This document shows positions 29,077 through 39,596 of a DNA stretch of 64,000 nucleotides, in pieces. The notes below the pieces were generated by a model. It did not search any database, was not told the DNA's origin, and saw only the letters and a list, made by a program, of their open reading frames with translations. Every line of letters begins with the position of its first letter. Position 1 is the stretch's first letter. The position numbers and the translations under genes were made by a program. The DNA is from Aestuariibaculum marinum (GTDB lineage Bacteria > Bacteroidota > Bacteroidia > Flavobacteriales > Flavobacteriaceae): NCBI RefSeq assembly GCF_014596975.1, contig NZ_JACVXD010000001.1:180916-244915 (forward strand), given 5' to 3'.

Positions 29077-31488
29077 TTAGCGAAGTTTCGGAAATTCTTC
29101 AGGGTTTGTTTCGTGCATTACCGCGTAAACAGCTTCAAAAATATCTTCAGCTGAAGGTTTAGAGAAATAATCTCCATCGTTACCATACGCTGGTCTGTGC
29201 TCTTTAGCCGTGATTGTTTTTGGTTGACTGTCTAAATACTGGTAAGCGTTTTGCTTATTTAATATTTCATTTAAAATATAAGCTGAAGCTCCACCAGGCA
29301 CATCTTCGTCAATTATCATAACACGGTTTGTTTTCTTTATACTTTCAACAATATCATGATTTAAATCGAAAGGCATTAATGATTGAACATCAATAACTTC
29401 AGCATCGATACCAACCGCTAAAAGTTCCGTAGCAACCTGCTCAACAATACGAAGCGTTGAACCGTAAGATACTAACGTGATGTCTGAACCTTCTTTTAAC
29501 GTTTCAACCACACCAATAGGTGTTTTTAAATAACCAAGGTTGTTAGGCATTTTCTCTTTTAAACGATAACCGTTAAGGCATTCTACTACAATAGCCGGAT
29601 CGTTGCCTTGTAATAAGGTGTTATAGAAACCAGCCGCTTTAGTCATATTTCTTGGAACTAAAACATTAACCCCTTTTACTAAATTTAAAATACCGCCCAT
29701 TTGCGAACCAGAGTGCCAGATACCTTCTAATCTGTGCCCTCGAGTTCTAACAATTAAAGGGGCCTTTTGTTTTCCTTTTGTTCTATAGTGTACTGTTGCT
29801 AAGTCATCACTTATAATTTGTAAGGCATACATTAAGTAGTCTAAATACTGAATTTCGGCGATAGGCTTTAATCCTCTTAGCGCCATTCCAATACCTTGCC
29901 CAACTATAGTTGCTTCTCTAATACCTGCATCAGCAATACGAAGTTCGCCGTATTTCTCCTGTAATCCTTCAAGTCCTTGGTTAACGTCACCAATGTTTCC
30001 GGTATCTTCTCCAAAAATCAAGGCTTCTGGGTGTTTACTGAAGATAGCATCAAAGTTATCTCGAAGAATAATTCTTCCGTCAACCTGAGGCGCTTTTTCA
30101 TCGTAAGATGGTTTCACCTCTTTGATTAAAACATTTGATTGTTCGGTTTCAGAGTATAAATGTGAACTGAATCTAGGTTGATTATCTTCAAGACACTTGT
30201 CAATCCATTGGATTAATTGGTCTTTTTTAGCAGAAGTTTCACCTAAAGTATATCTTAAAGCACGTCTACCATGAGATAGAATATCTTTTCTGGTAGGTTC
30301 ATCAATAGCTTCTAAACTATCTTTTAATTTATTAATGAAAACGCCGTTTACACTAGTTTCAGCTAATTGCTTTAAAACTGTAACCAGTTCACGTTGCTCG
30401 TCTGAAATGGGTTTTAAGAACGTCGTCCAGGCTTTGCGTTTAGCTTCCTTAACTTCTCTTTTAATAACACGATCAATTTCGGTTAAAACTTCGTTTGTTG
30501 CAATGCCACTGTCAATAATCCACTGACGCATTCTGGCATTACAGTCGTGTTGTGTTTCCCAGTTTAAACGTTCTGGCGATTTGTAGCGTTCGTGAGAACC
30601 AGAGGTTGAATGTCCCTGAGGTTGTGTCAACTCTGTAACGTGAATTAATACAGGAACGTGCTCTTCGCGGGCAATAGCACTTGCTTCCTGATAAGTCTCT
30701 ATAAGGTTCGCATAATCCCATCCTTTTACGCGTAAGATTTCGTAACCCTTATTGTTTTCATCACGTTGAAATCCTTTTAGAATTTCTGATATATTTTCTT
30801 TTGTAGTTTGATGTTTTGCATGAACAGAGATTCCATATTCATCATCCCAAACACTAATAACCATAGGTACTTGTAATACACCGGCCGCGTTTATGGTTTC
30901 AAAAAACAACCCTTCACTAGTACTGGCATTACCAATAGTTCCCCAGGCTACTTCGTTTCCGTCTACTGAAAAGTTAGAAGCGTTAATACCTTCAACATTT
31001 CTAAATATTTTAGAGGCTTGAGCTAATCCTAACAAACGTGGCATTTGACCCGCGGTAGGAGAGATGTCTGCACTTGAATTGTATTGTTTAGTTAAGTTTT
31101 TCCAGGTTCCGTCGTTATTTAAACTATGAGTTACGAAGTGGCCTCCCATTTGACGCCCTGCTGACATAGGTTCCTCCTGAATATTGGTATTAGCGTATAA
31201 GCCAGCAAAAAACTGTTCTGGAGTTAGTTCGCCAATAGCCATCATAAAAGTTTGGTCGCGATAGTAACCTGAACGCCAATCTCCTTTTTGAAACGCTTTA
31301 GCCATGGCTAACTGAGGTACTTCTTTACCGTCTCCAAAGATTCCGAATTTTGCTTTTCCGGTTAATACTTCACGTCGACCTAGTAAGCTACATTCCCGAC
31401 TTCTCACTGCTGTTTTATAATCGTTTAAGACTTCTGTTTTAAAATCTTCGAATGAGATGTTGTTTTTCAAATCTGGAATTGATTGCAT
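29077..31488 (-). CDS. Fused E1 alpha/beta subunit of a 2-oxoacid (branched-chain type) dehydrogenase
   Basis: 803 residues, a single chain joining E1 alpha (~1-430) and E1 beta (~450-800), as is common in Bacteroidota. The alpha part has the thiamine diphosphate region, here GNASTSEGLFFE and WDDEYGIS instead of the textbook GDG and NN. Further landmarks are QMGGHFVTHS, and in the beta half FGEDTGNIGDVNQG, REATIVGQGIGMALRGLKPIAEIQYLDY and DVQSLMPFD. The enzyme would decarboxylate branched-chain 2-oxoacids and pass the acyl group to a lipoylated E2 encoded elsewhere. Product genes downstream are DoxX and a small helical protein. A good promoter lies just upstream. Exact substrate is inferred from family. 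Confidence 0.88.
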   Translation of the reverse strand: MQSIPDLKNNISFEDFKTEVLNDYKTAVRSRECSLLGRREVLTGKAKFGIFGDGKEVPQLAMAKAFQKGDWRSGYYRDQTFMMAIGELTPEQFFAGLYANTNIQEEPMSAGRQMGGHFVTHSLNNDGTWKNLTKQYNSSADISPTAGQMPRLLGLAQASKIFRNVEGINASNFSVDGNEVAWGTIGNASTSEGLFFETINAAGVLQVPMVISVWDDEYGISVHAKHQTTKENISEILKGFQRDENNKGYEILRVKGWDYANLIETYQEASAIAREEHVPVLIHVTELTQPQGHSTSGSHERYKSPERLNWETQHDCNARMRQWIIDSGIATNEVLTEIDRVIKREVKEAKRKAWTTFLKPISDEQRELVTVLKQLAETSVNGVFINKLKDSLEAIDEPTRKDILSHGRRALRYTLGETSAKKDQLIQWIDKCLEDNQPRFSSHLYSETEQSNVLIKEVKPSYDEKAPQVDGRIILRDNFDAIFSKHPEALIFGEDTGNIGDVNQGLEGLQEKYGELRIADAGIREATIVGQGIGMALRGLKPIAEIQYLDYLMYALQIISDDLATVHYRTKGKQKAPLIVRTRGHRLEGIWHSGSQMGGILNLVKGVNVLVPRNMTKAAGFYNTLLQGNDPAIVVECLNGYRLKEKMPNNLGYLKTPIGVVETLKEGSDITLVSYGSTLRIVEQVATELLAVGIDAEVIDVQSLMPFDLNHDIVESIKKTNRVMIIDEDVPGGASAYILNEILNKQNAYQYLDSQPKTITAKEHRPAYGNDGDYFSKPSAEDIFEAVYAVMHETNPEEFPKLR

Positions 31489-31514
31489 GTTAAATACCTC
31501 TTTTAAACTTTGTG

Positions 31515-31545
31515 CAAAAGTAGTTAATCTTTACGTGTTATGCAA
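31515..31545 (-). promoter_or_regulatory. Promoter of the E1 dehydrogenase gene
   Basis: On the minus strand TTG (31545-31543) and TACTTTTG (31522-31515) are spaced by 20 bp, as in Bacteroidota housekeeping promoters. The start codon is about 27 bp downstream of the -7 box. Confidence 0.6.
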
Positions 31546-31655
31546 TTATATTTGATTCAAAGAAACTAACAATTTTCTAAAAAAATGAGTTTTAGGAAGT
31601 TTTGATTGAAAAATTTTTATAAAAAATGCTGTTTGAGTAAGAATTGTTTAACGAG

Positions 31656-34487
31656 TTAAAACCAACGCCTTCTAAATAAACCTAATAAAACTTGTGGGTC
31701 TAAAGTGAATTTTATCCGTATTCGTTCTTCATATTGAGGCTGAGAGATTTCCCACCCTAAATTAGAATAAATAGGGAAGTAAACTTCAAAATAATCGGTA
31801 ACAAGATTGACGCGTATACCTGAGTCGTAGACAAATTTGGCGTGATCGAATTTATTCTTAACAAAACCAATATCTCCATACGCTAAAATGTATCGCCACA
31901 GGGTTGTACTTACGTTAACGGTAGAAATCCATTGGTTGGCAAAGGGCGTGTCTAGTTTAGATTTAAATCCCCCTTCAGCTTCAATATACTGTTGACTGAA
32001 AATTCCAGAGCTTTCGGATCTTCCTAAATAAGGTAATTCAAATAAATAATCCGTTGGGCGATCTAGCGCAAAGCTAAAATAATCTGAATCAATATCGTTT
32101 CTGTTGCTTAAAAAGGCCCCAGTATAAGAACGAACGTTAAGCTGCCTGTTGTTATGAAATAAGTGTCTGTACTCGAAATTAAAGGCTAATTTGCTAAACG
32201 TTTTTCCAATTTGCAGATCAGTATACCACTTTGTATAATTAATTAAGTTATCGTTGGAATGAATGAATCGTGCATTAAATACATTATAACTAGGTTCGTC
32301 GGTAGTGTAGATGTTATTAATGTCCTTATCGCGATGAATATCAAGATATCTAAACGATAGCATTTGTCTTTTATTAGATCGGAAATTATCGTCCTGTCTG
32401 AATTGAAAAGTTAAAGAAGGTGTAATTTGTCTAACAAATAAATCAGGAGCATATGAGCTATAGCCTCCAACTAAACCATAGTTGATAGCATAAAGGTTTT
32501 TGTTTTCAAGATAGTGCGTCATGGCTACAACACCAGATCCGGTAAATGATCTGGATTTAAATGCATACTGAGGTGAAAATTTGTAACTGAATCGTTTTTT
32601 TAATAAGGTTTTATTGTAGGTTTTGACACCTAAAGTGAAACCGTCGTAAATATTATTAAATTCCAAAAGCGGCATGAAAAATACCTGATTGTAATATGGA
32701 TCTTCAATATCTTTAAAAAGTCTGAACTGTAGCGGTTTGTTGTTAAAAAAGAACCCTTTTAAGGATTTCCAATTATCACGCTCATTAATTTCTGGAATAA
32801 TACTGTTGTAGTTTAAAACAAGCTTATTGGCGTCATTTCTTGGAAGAGTTAGTGTTTTATTCTCACTAATGTTTTCAATCCATGTTTTTGAAATAACACT
32901 ATCATTGTTTAAAGTATAAAGAGACACCGGCATGGTGTTGTGTCTTTTGTTTTTTATAGTAACCGTTATGGAGTCTTCGGTTTTGTGTACATTTTTTATT
33001 TTAAAATCTAATTTGCTACGTGTTTTTAAATAATCGTTGAAGAACCAATCGATATTTTTGTCGGTTTTAGATTTTAAGTAGGGTTCAAAATCTGAGGCTT
33101 GAATTGGTTTTAATTTGTTATCGTTAACAAAAGATTCAATGGAGCTTTCAACAATATGGTTATTAACAAAATCGTCTAAATATTTTAACCCAATACCAGC
33201 TTTGTATTTATTGGCGATATTGGCATTGAATTTTAGAAGCGAATCCTTAGCCATAACCAAAGGTTGATCTCTATTGGTTCTCGCCATAAGCATAAAGGCT
33301 AAATTGTATTTGTCATTAAAACGCATGTCTGCTGCGTGAAACGATCGAACGCCCCAAAAATTAGCTAAAGACCCGAGGAATTTCATATTTGGGTAATGTT
33401 CCTCAACATAATTTATCAAATAGAAAATCTCAATACCATCAATTAACCATTGGTCTTTCCTTGGGTTTAGAAGTAAGGTGTTTTCTAAATAATTACGAAG
33501 CGCTACTTTTAAAAGTTTAAGTTCGTATTTAAAATGACTAGGGTAAGTTTTTATAAAGCTCGGTAGAAAATTTAAGCCGTAAACAGGGTTGTCGTCATAA
33601 TCGGTTTGGGTAGCAAAGAGTTTTTCATGAGGATAATCACCAAACTTCTTTGTGATATACTTTATTATTTTTTCAGTAATGAGAACCTTATCTATAATTT
33701 CTAAATCTTCATCATCAATATCTGAAACTATAGAAAAGTCATTTGTTTCAACGGTATTGAAGTTAGGTGTTTTACTAATGAATAATTTATTAACTGTCCG
33801 ATTTTTTCCTGTTAGGTTAAATGTTTTATAATCAGTTGTTTGTGATTCTTTATTTAAATTTAAATCTGAAGTTAATGTATGCGTTTTAGGAATTTCTAAA
33901 ATTAACGAAATATCAGATTTTGGAATGAACAAATCGTTTAAATCTTTGTTGCTAAAGTATTGCCATTCACCATTATATATTGCAGGTGTGATATACCAGT
34001 ATTTTAAATTTAAATCACCTGTTTTAGTAATGCCATATCCAGTAAATTTATCGCTAGGCAGCTGTACAATATATTCTAGGTGTATATTATATGATTCTCC
34101 CGGGTATAATGCTGAATTCAATATTACTTTAACGATATCTATCTGGCTTTTTAAATCATGATATACCAAATCTGTATCATTACTTTTTACAGAAGTTAAA
34201 ATTGAGAAACCACGTTCGTCGTTTTTTGCCAAGTGAAAATCGTTTCGGTATTCATCAGCAATTCGCTTTGCTAAAGGTGTTGTTTTTGTAGCATACGAAT
34301 TTCCCCAGTTACTTAAATAAATAGAATGAAGAGTGTCGTTTGAAGTGTTTTGATATTGAATATTTTGAGAGATTTTAATCTGCTTATTTTCAATATAAAA
34401 AATAGCATGCACGTCAATTTTGTTTTGGCTAAAACAAGTAAGACCAACAAGAAGGCTAATGGTAAAACTAAAATGACGTAAATTCAA
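31656..34487 (-). CDS. M1 peptidase-like protein fused to an outer-membrane barrel; zinc motif not recognisable
   Basis: 943 residues with a signal peptide (MNLRHFSFTISLLVGLTCFSQ). Residues ~25-500 follow the gluzincin/M1 aminopeptidase layout: an N-terminal beta domain (IYLSNWGNSY), a WLIDGIEIF element near residue 347 that corresponds to WLNEGFA of active enzymes, then a helical domain. The preceding helix, where HExxH should be, reads YELKLLKVALRNYLEN and has no histidine pair. Residues ~600-943 are beta-rich with alternating aromatic residues and end in FRRRWF, as in outer-membrane barrels. Likely surface or periplasmic protein tied to the outer membrane, without metallopeptidase activity. 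Possibly processes nothing and binds peptides instead. A lone -7-like box (TACATTTG, 34518-34511) lies upstream. Confidence 0.7.
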   Translation of the reverse strand: MNLRHFSFTISLLVGLTCFSQNKIDVHAIFYIENKQIKISQNIQYQNTSNDTLHSIYLSNWGNSYATKTTPLAKRIADEYRNDFHLAKNDERGFSILTSVKSNDTDLVYHDLKSQIDIVKVILNSALYPGESYNIHLEYIVQLPSDKFTGYGITKTGDLNLKYWYITPAIYNGEWQYFSNKDLNDLFIPKSDISLILEIPKTHTLTSDLNLNKESQTTDYKTFNLTGKNRTVNKLFISKTPNFNTVETNDFSIVSDIDDEDLEIIDKVLITEKIIKYITKKFGDYPHEKLFATQTDYDDNPVYGLNFLPSFIKTYPSHFKYELKLLKVALRNYLENTLLLNPRKDQWLIDGIEIFYLINYVEEHYPNMKFLGSLANFWGVRSFHAADMRFNDKYNLAFMLMARTNRDQPLVMAKDSLLKFNANIANKYKAGIGLKYLDDFVNNHIVESSIESFVNDNKLKPIQASDFEPYLKSKTDKNIDWFFNDYLKTRSKLDFKIKNVHKTEDSITVTIKNKRHNTMPVSLYTLNNDSVISKTWIENISENKTLTLPRNDANKLVLNYNSIIPEINERDNWKSLKGFFFNNKPLQFRLFKDIEDPYYNQVFFMPLLEFNNIYDGFTLGVKTYNKTLLKKRFSYKFSPQYAFKSRSFTGSGVVAMTHYLENKNLYAINYGLVGGYSSYAPDLFVRQITPSLTFQFRQDDNFRSNKRQMLSFRYLDIHRDKDINNIYTTDEPSYNVFNARFIHSNDNLINYTKWYTDLQIGKTFSKLAFNFEYRHLFHNNRQLNVRSYTGAFLSNRNDIDSDYFSFALDRPTDYLFELPYLGRSESSGIFSQQYIEAEGGFKSKLDTPFANQWISTVNVSTTLWRYILAYGDIGFVKNKFDHAKFVYDSGIRVNLVTDYFEVYFPIYSNLGWEISQPQYEERIRIKFTLDPQVLLGLFRRRWF

Positions 34488-34594
34488 TTTCTATTAAAGA
34501 TTAAGGATTGCAAATGTATGTTGATTATCACAATATAGGATTAAACCGAATATTGTTAGATAATTTATAAACGAAAAAAACACTTAAATGGGTT

Positions 34595-35281
34595 TTAAAA
34601 ATTAGGACTTAAACCTGATTCTTTGTAGAAGCTATCAAGTATGTCTATAACCTCGTCTTCAGAATCGACCAAATGAATTAGATTTAAGTCTTCAGGGCTG
34701 ATATTACCGTGACTAAGAAGAGTTGATTTAACCCATTCTATAAGTCCTTCCCAGAATTCTGTTCCAACAAGTATAATTGGGAATTTTTCGATTTTATGCG
34801 TTTGTATCAGTGTCATTGCTTCAAATAATTCATCTAAAGTTCCAAAGCCACCAGGCATAACAACAAACCCTTGAGAGTATTTAACAAACATAACCTTTCT
34901 CACAAAGAAATAATCGAAATCTAAACTTTTATCTGAATCTATATAAGGGTTATCGTGTTGTTCAAAAGGTAATTCTATGTTTAGACCAACAGAGGTTCCG
35001 CCACCTATATGTGCTCCCTTGTTACCGGCTTCCATGATACCTGGTCCACCACCGGTAATTACACCGTAACCGGCTTCAACAATACGTCTGGCTATGTTTT
35101 CGGCAAGTTGATAATATTTTTGATCTGATTTTGTTCTGGCCGAACCAAAAATAGATACACAAGGACCTATTTTACTCATTTTTTCAAAACCATTAACGAA
35201 TTCGCCCATGATTTTAAATATTGCCCATGAATCATTTGTTTTAATCGCATTCCACCCTTTAGGGTGTTGTTCTTTTCTCAT
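34595..35281 (-). CDS. LOG-family (TIGR00730) Rossmann-fold protein
   Basis: 228 residues. The two LOG motifs are intact: GGGPGIMEAGNKGA at about residues 77-90 and PGGFGTLDE near 143-151. The family was first described as lysine decarboxylases in error; characterised members are nucleotide 5'-monophosphate phosphoribohydrolases, some releasing cytokinins. The N-terminal extension of about 35 residues (HPKGWNAIKTNDSWAIFKIM) is typical of the Bacteroidota branch. It lies 113 bp downstream of uvrA in the same direction with no visible terminator between, so read-through is possible. Confidence 0.88.
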   Translation of the reverse strand: MRKEQHPKGWNAIKTNDSWAIFKIMGEFVNGFEKMSKIGPCVSIFGSARTKSDQKYYQLAENIARRIVEAGYGVITGGGPGIMEAGNKGAHIGGGTSVGLNIELPFEQHDNPYIDSDKSLDFDYFFVRKVMFVKYSQGFVVMPGGFGTLDELFEAMTLIQTHKIEKFPIILVGTEFWEGLIEWVKSTLLSHGNISPEDLNLIHLVDSEDEVIDILDSFYKESGLSPNF

Positions 35282-35394
35282 AGTAGTGCATTAAATTTTT
35301 TATAGTCCATTAAGCATGTTGAATACTTTGCTTAGTGAACTGCTCAAATTTAGTTTTCTATTTTATGAAAAGCAAACGGCGATACGCTTATTAT

Positions 35395-38229
35395 TTATAG
35401 GTTTAATTCTTTCTTTAAAAATTTAGCGGTATAACTCTTTTTATGCATGGCAACCTCTTCAGGTGTACCTTCAACAACAACTTTTCCACCACCTTTTCCA
35501 CCTTCGTAACCAATATCAATAATATGGTCGACAGTTTTAATAACATCGAGATTGTGTTCTATAATAAGTACTGTATTGCCTTTATTGGCTAGCTTGTTAA
35601 GTACGATCATAAGAACTCTAATATCTTCAAAGTGTAACCCTGTTGTAGGTTCATCTAAAATATAGAAGGTGTTCCCTGTATCACGTTTACTAAGCTCTGT
35701 AGCCAGTTTAATACGCTGTGCCTCACCGCCAGATAGCGTTGTGCTTTGTTGGCCTAATGTGATATAGCCTAGACCTACATCTTTAATAGTTTTAAGTTTG
35801 TTAAAGATTTTTGGAATATGCTCAAAGAAATCAACAGCTTCATTAATAGTCATATTTAAAACATCACTAATAGACTTGCCTTTATATCGAATTTCGAGAG
35901 TTTCACGATTGAAGCGTTTGCCTTGGCAGGTTTCACATTCTACATAAACATCTGGGAGGAAATTCATTTCAATGACTTTCAGCCCGCCACCTTGACAAGT
36001 TTCACAGCGTCCGCCTTTTACGTTAAAGCTGAAACGTCCCGGTTTGTAACCACGAATCATAGCTTCAGGAATTTTAGCGAATAAACTTCTAATTTCGCTG
36101 AAAACACCGGTATAGGTAGCTGGATTACTTCTAGGAGTTCTACCAATAGGCGACTGGTTGATATCAATCACCTTATCGATGTGCTCTAAACCTTTGATGC
36201 TTTTGTAGGGCATAGGGTTTTTAACGCCATTGAAATAGTGAGCGTTTAGAATAGGGTATAGGGTTTCGTTGATTAAAGTTGATTTTCCGCTTCCGGAAAC
36301 ACCTGTAACACCAATCATTTTTCCTAAAGGAAATTTAACAGATACGTTTTTAAGGTTGTTACCTGTACACCCTTTAAGTTCTAAAAATTTACCGTTGCCT
36401 CCACGACGCTTTTTGGGAACTTCTATTTCTTTTGTGCCATTTAAATAATCGGCTGTAAGTGTGTCGTGTGTTAAAAGCTCCTGTGGTGTGCCAATGCTGA
36501 TTATTTTACCGCCATGTTTTCCGGCCTTTGGACCGATATCTATAACGTAATCGGCGCGTTCAATCATGTCTTTGTCATGCTCAACAACAATAACTGAATT
36601 TCCAATGTCCCGTAGTGAAACCAAGGAGTTAATCAATTTTTCATTATCTCGTTGATGCAGGCCAATACTAGGTTCGTCTAAAATATAAAGAACCCCAACA
36701 AGTTGTGATCCTATTTGTGTTGCTAAACGAATACGTTGGGCTTCACCTCCAGAGAGAGATTTAGAGCTTCGGTTAAGGGATAAATAATCTAAGCCGACAT
36801 CTAATAAAAACTGAAGTCTGGATTTGATTTCTTTAAGAACCTCTTCGGCTATTTTTAATTGTTTCTCTGAAAGGTGTTTGTTTAAATCGTTAAACCAATC
36901 AGCTAATTCAGATATGTCGGTATTAGCAAGTTCTGCTATATTTTTTTCGCTTATTTTAAAGTATAAAGATTCTTTTTTAAGTCGTGAGCCTTGACATTCA
37001 GGACATATCACTTTATCCATATACTCTTTTGCCCAGCGTTTAAGAGATGTGGTTTCAGCGGTTTTATATTGGTTTTCTATAAAATTAGCAACGCCTTCAA
37101 AATCTATTTTATAATCTCTTGTAACTCCCAGACTTTTACTTGTGATGGAGAATTTTTCATTACCACCATATAGAATCATATGTTTGGCTTCCTCAGGGAT
37201 GTCTTTATAGGGATCAGATAAGCTAAAGTTATAGCGTTGCGCAATGGTGTTTAATTGTTTGAAAATCCAGCTGTTTTTTTCCGGACCATGCGGAGCTAAA
37301 GCGCCGTTCTTTATAGATAAAGTATCATCGGGAATAATTTTCTTTTCGTTTACTTTTCGCATGGTGCCTATACCATTACAAGCCGGACAAGCGCCTTTTG
37401 GAGAATTAAATGAAAAGTTGTTAGGTTCTGGATTAGGATATGAAATGCCTGACGACGGGCACATTAAGTTTCTACTAAAATAGCGCACCTCTTGCGTATC
37501 TTGATCTAAAATCATTAAAACATCTTCTCCATGATACATAGCTGTGTTAATGGTTTCAGTAAGGCGTTTATCGTTGTCTGCAGACTCGTCAATAACCAAG
37601 CGATCGATAACTATTTCAATATCGTGAGTTTTGTAACGATCGAGTTTCATCCCTTTTTTAAGGTCTTGAATTTCGCCGTCTGTTCTTACTTTTACAAAAC
37701 CCTGCTTGGCAATTTGTTCAAATAATTCACGATAATGTCCTTTACGTGAACGAATAACAGGAGCTAAAACATTAATGCGTTTACCTTTGAAATCTTTTAT
37801 GATTAACTCTTTTATTTGTTCGTCGCTATAGCTTACCATTTTGTCTCCGGTATTGTAACTGTAAGCATCACTGGCGCGAGCGTAGAGTAAGCGCAAAAAG
37901 TCGTAGATTTCGGTAATGGTTCCAACTGTAGATCGCGGAGATTTACTGGTGGTTTTTTGTTCGATAGCGATTACAGGAGACAGTCCGTCGATTTTATCAA
38001 CGTCAGGTCGTTCGAGTCCACCAAGGAATTGTCTGGCATAGGCCGAAAAGGTTTCGATGTAACGTCGTTGTCCTTCCGCATAAATGGTATCGAAAGCCAA
38101 AGATGATTTTCCACTACCTGATAAACCGGTAATCACCACAAGTTTTTCTCTGGGAATAGATACATCAATGTTTTTTAAATTATGTACTCGTGCTCCTTTT
38201 ACTTCTATAAATTCTTCGAAATGACTCAT
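35395..38229 (-). CDS. uvrA: UvrABC system protein A
   Basis: 944 residues starting [20 protein letters not shown]. The start at 38229 is chosen because a -7 box at 38245-38252 overlaps the next upstream ATG codon (38247). Both ABC modules are present: [10 protein letters not shown] and [11 protein letters not shown]alker A motifs, [12 protein letters not shown] and [12 protein letters not shown] signatures, [10 protein letters not shown] and [11 protein letters not shown]alker B. Zinc modules include CPECQG and [16 protein letters not shown]. The first finger reads CPSS...CPAC and so lacks one cysteine, as I recall for other Bacteroidota UvrA. The protein scans DNA for lesions with UvrB in nucleotide excision repair. 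Confidence 0.97.
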   Translation of the reverse strand: MSHFEEFIEVKGARVHNLKNIDVSIPREKLVVITGLSGSGKSSLAFDTIYAEGQRRYIETFSAYARQFLGGLERPDVDKIDGLSPVIAIEQKTTSKSPRSTVGTITEIYDFLRLLYARASDAYSYNTGDKMVSYSDEQIKELIIKDFKGKRINVLAPVIRSRKGHYRELFEQIAKQGFVKVRTDGEIQDLKKGMKLDRYKTHDIEIVIDRLVIDESADNDKRLTETINTAMYHGEDVLMILDQDTQEVRYFSRNLMCPSSGISYPNPEPNNFSFNSPKGACPACNGIGTMRKVNEKKIIPDDTLSIKNGALAPHGPEKNSWIFKQLNTIAQRYNFSLSDPYKDIPEEAKHMILYGGNEKFSITSKSLGVTRDYKIDFEGVANFIENQYKTAETTSLKRWAKEYMDKVICPECQGSRLKKESLYFKISEKNIAELANTDISELADWFNDLNKHLSEKQLKIAEEVLKEIKSRLQFLLDVGLDYLSLNRSSKSLSGGEAQRIRLATQIGSQLVGVLYILDEPSIGLHQRDNEKLINSLVSLRDIGNSVIVVEHDKDMIERADYVIDIGPKAGKHGGKIISIGTPQELLTHDTLTADYLNGTKEIEVPKKRRGGNGKFLELKGCTGNNLKNVSVKFPLGKMIGVTGVSGSGKSTLINETLYPILNAHYFNGVKNPMPYKSIKGLEHIDKVIDINQSPIGRTPRSNPATYTGVFSEIRSLFAKIPEAMIRGYKPGRFSFNVKGGRCETCQGGGLKVIEMNFLPDVYVECETCQGKRFNRETLEIRYKGKSISDVLNMTINEAVDFFEHIPKIFNKLKTIKDVGLGYITLGQQSTTLSGGEAQRIKLATELSKRDTGNTFYILDEPTTGLHFEDIRVLMIVLNKLANKGNTVLIIEHNLDVIKTVDHIIDIGYEGGKGGGKVVVEGTPEEVAMHKKSYTAKFLKKELNL

Positions 38230-38244
38230 ATAATCGCAAAAGCG

Positions 38245-38252
38245 CAAAGTTA
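38245..38252 (-). promoter_or_regulatory. -7 box of uvrA (TAACTTTG)
   Basis: The minus strand reads TAACTTTG at 38252-38245, giving a leader of only about ten bases before the ATG at 38229. No clear -33 element. It supports the shorter UvrA start. Confidence 0.45.
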
Positions 38253-38310
38253 CAATTTTAGTTGTTAAATTATTAAGAGGAAGACTTCTGATTTTAATTA
38301 ATCATTCAAT

Positions 38311-38340
38311 AAAAAAAGCTGCATTATTAAATGCAGCTTT
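38311..38340 (-). terminator. Minus-strand terminator between the 38.7-kb gene and uvrA
   Basis: On the minus strand AAAGCTGCATT pairs with AATGCAGCTTT, followed by a run of T. The nearest upstream coding stop on that strand is at 38738, about 400 bp away, so it ends either a long 3' untranslated region or an unannotated transcript. Confidence 0.75.
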
Positions 38341-38737
38341 GGTGGTGTATTTTACTAGTTGGTAAAGTTTCGTAATGTCTGAAATATATTCAGACAAAAA
38401 TTTTGTGTAATCATCTCTAAAAAACACTACGGTTTAATGTTGAGGAATTACAATGATAATTAGTTTAATTGTGGTTCTAAAGTAATAGAGTTTAAGCGAT
38501 TATGCAAACTGTTATTTTGTTTAAAGGTCAGAAAATATGATGTTGATGTTGTTTGTTTTTCGAATTTTTAAGGGGTGTTTATGTTTAGTTTATGTTAATT
38601 TATTGTTAAGCATAGGTTTTTGTAGGGTAGATGGTAGGGGATTGTGAAAAATTAAATGGACACCCCTAAAATTTAGGGGGTAAAAAAAAAGTTAACTAAT
38701 GTTAATTATTTAACAAATTTTTAAGAAATGTAAAGTG
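38341..38737. other. 397-bp non-coding stretch with competing inverted repeats
   Basis: No plausible gene on either strand. AGGGGTGT (38571-38578, preceded by AATTTTTA) is complementary to ACACCCCT (38660-38667, followed by AAAATT), giving an imperfect ~14-bp stem enclosing ~80 bases. The second arm can instead pair locally as CCCCTAAA/TTTAGGGG (38663-38679), next to an A9 run. A minus-strand terminator follows at 38340. This could be a structured RNA or a long 3' untranslated region. Confidence 0.45.
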
Positions 38738-39454
38738 TTAGAAGCTTGTTTTGATGTCTTCTATCTCGATTCCTAAAAATAACAGTTTATGAAATGTTGG
38801 TAGTTGTGCTTCTGTCGAGGTGGTAACCCAATCGCTCCATGATGCTTCCAGCCCGTCAATGGGTAATATTGATGTCCACATTTTAAAGCTTTTAGGTTTG
38901 CCAGATTCATCAAATAGCCATAAGTAGGAATCTCCAGGGGTAGATCCTCCTGTAGTGTAGGTTATTAGTAGGCCTTGTTTGTTATCTGGTAAGTTAACTA
39001 ATCGGCGTTCGGTTCCTTTATCAAAAACTTTATATGGTGCCACTAACCAAAACGAATCGTTATTAAAATATTTTATAGCCTTTTCTATAAGTTCTTCTGC
39101 CAATTCTCCATGCACGTTAAAACTATGAACAAAGGCTTGGTGGTTACTAGGGTTGTTTAAATCGAGATCAACACGGTATTCTTTCCAATATACCTTGCAG
39201 GAGCTATTAGTTTTGTTCCATTCGTAATGGTGTCGTTTCTTGAAGGTCCATTCAATATGTTTGGTGGCTTTATAGGCTTCGTGATTTAATGAAGCTAACA
39301 TATTTTTAGCGAGTAAGTCTGCTTCTTCGCCTTGAATACCTTGCGGAAGCTCTTCATTATATTTAAAGTAAAGGAAACTAAAAAACAGTATACTGGGAAG
39401 TGTAAAAAACACGACTACTCCGAAAAATATTTTTAAACTGCGTTTTAGTTTCAT
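38738..39454 (-). CDS. Conserved hypothetical membrane-anchored protein
   Basis: About 238 residues. One hydrophobic helix near the N-terminus (SLKIFFGVVVFFTLPSILFFSFLYF) is followed by a globular part with many aromatic residues: HIEWTFKKRHHYEW, KVYWKEYRVDL, and GGSTPGDSYLWLFDESGKPKSFKMW near the C-terminus. The ATG at 39454 is preferred to a TTG two codons earlier. The likely location is the inner membrane with the bulk outside the cytoplasm. I recognise similar unnamed flavobacterial proteins but no function. It appears to be a single-gene unit. Confidence 0.7.
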   Translation of the reverse strand: MKLKRSLKIFFGVVVFFTLPSILFFSFLYFKYNEELPQGIQGEEADLLAKNMLASLNHEAYKATKHIEWTFKKRHHYEWNKTNSSCKVYWKEYRVDLDLNNPSNHQAFVHSFNVHGELAEELIEKAIKYFNNDSFWLVAPYKVFDKGTERRLVNLPDNKQGLLITYTTGGSTPGDSYLWLFDESGKPKSFKMWTSILPIDGLEASWSDWVTTSTEAQLPTFHKLLFLGIEIEDIKTSF

Positions 39455-39596
39455 AAGCAAATGATGTATGAAAAATTGAAAATAGTAAGAACCTGACTAA
39501 AATCTAAAATATTAATATATAACGACTTGTAAAAATAAAATAGATTAAAACCGATAGTTGTAGTAAGTTTTCGATAAAATACGACTCTTAAGTTGT

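Noticed and set aside
38230..38247. Longer UvrA start
   Set aside because: The start codon falls inside the predicted -7 box, and family members begin at the MSHF-like position.
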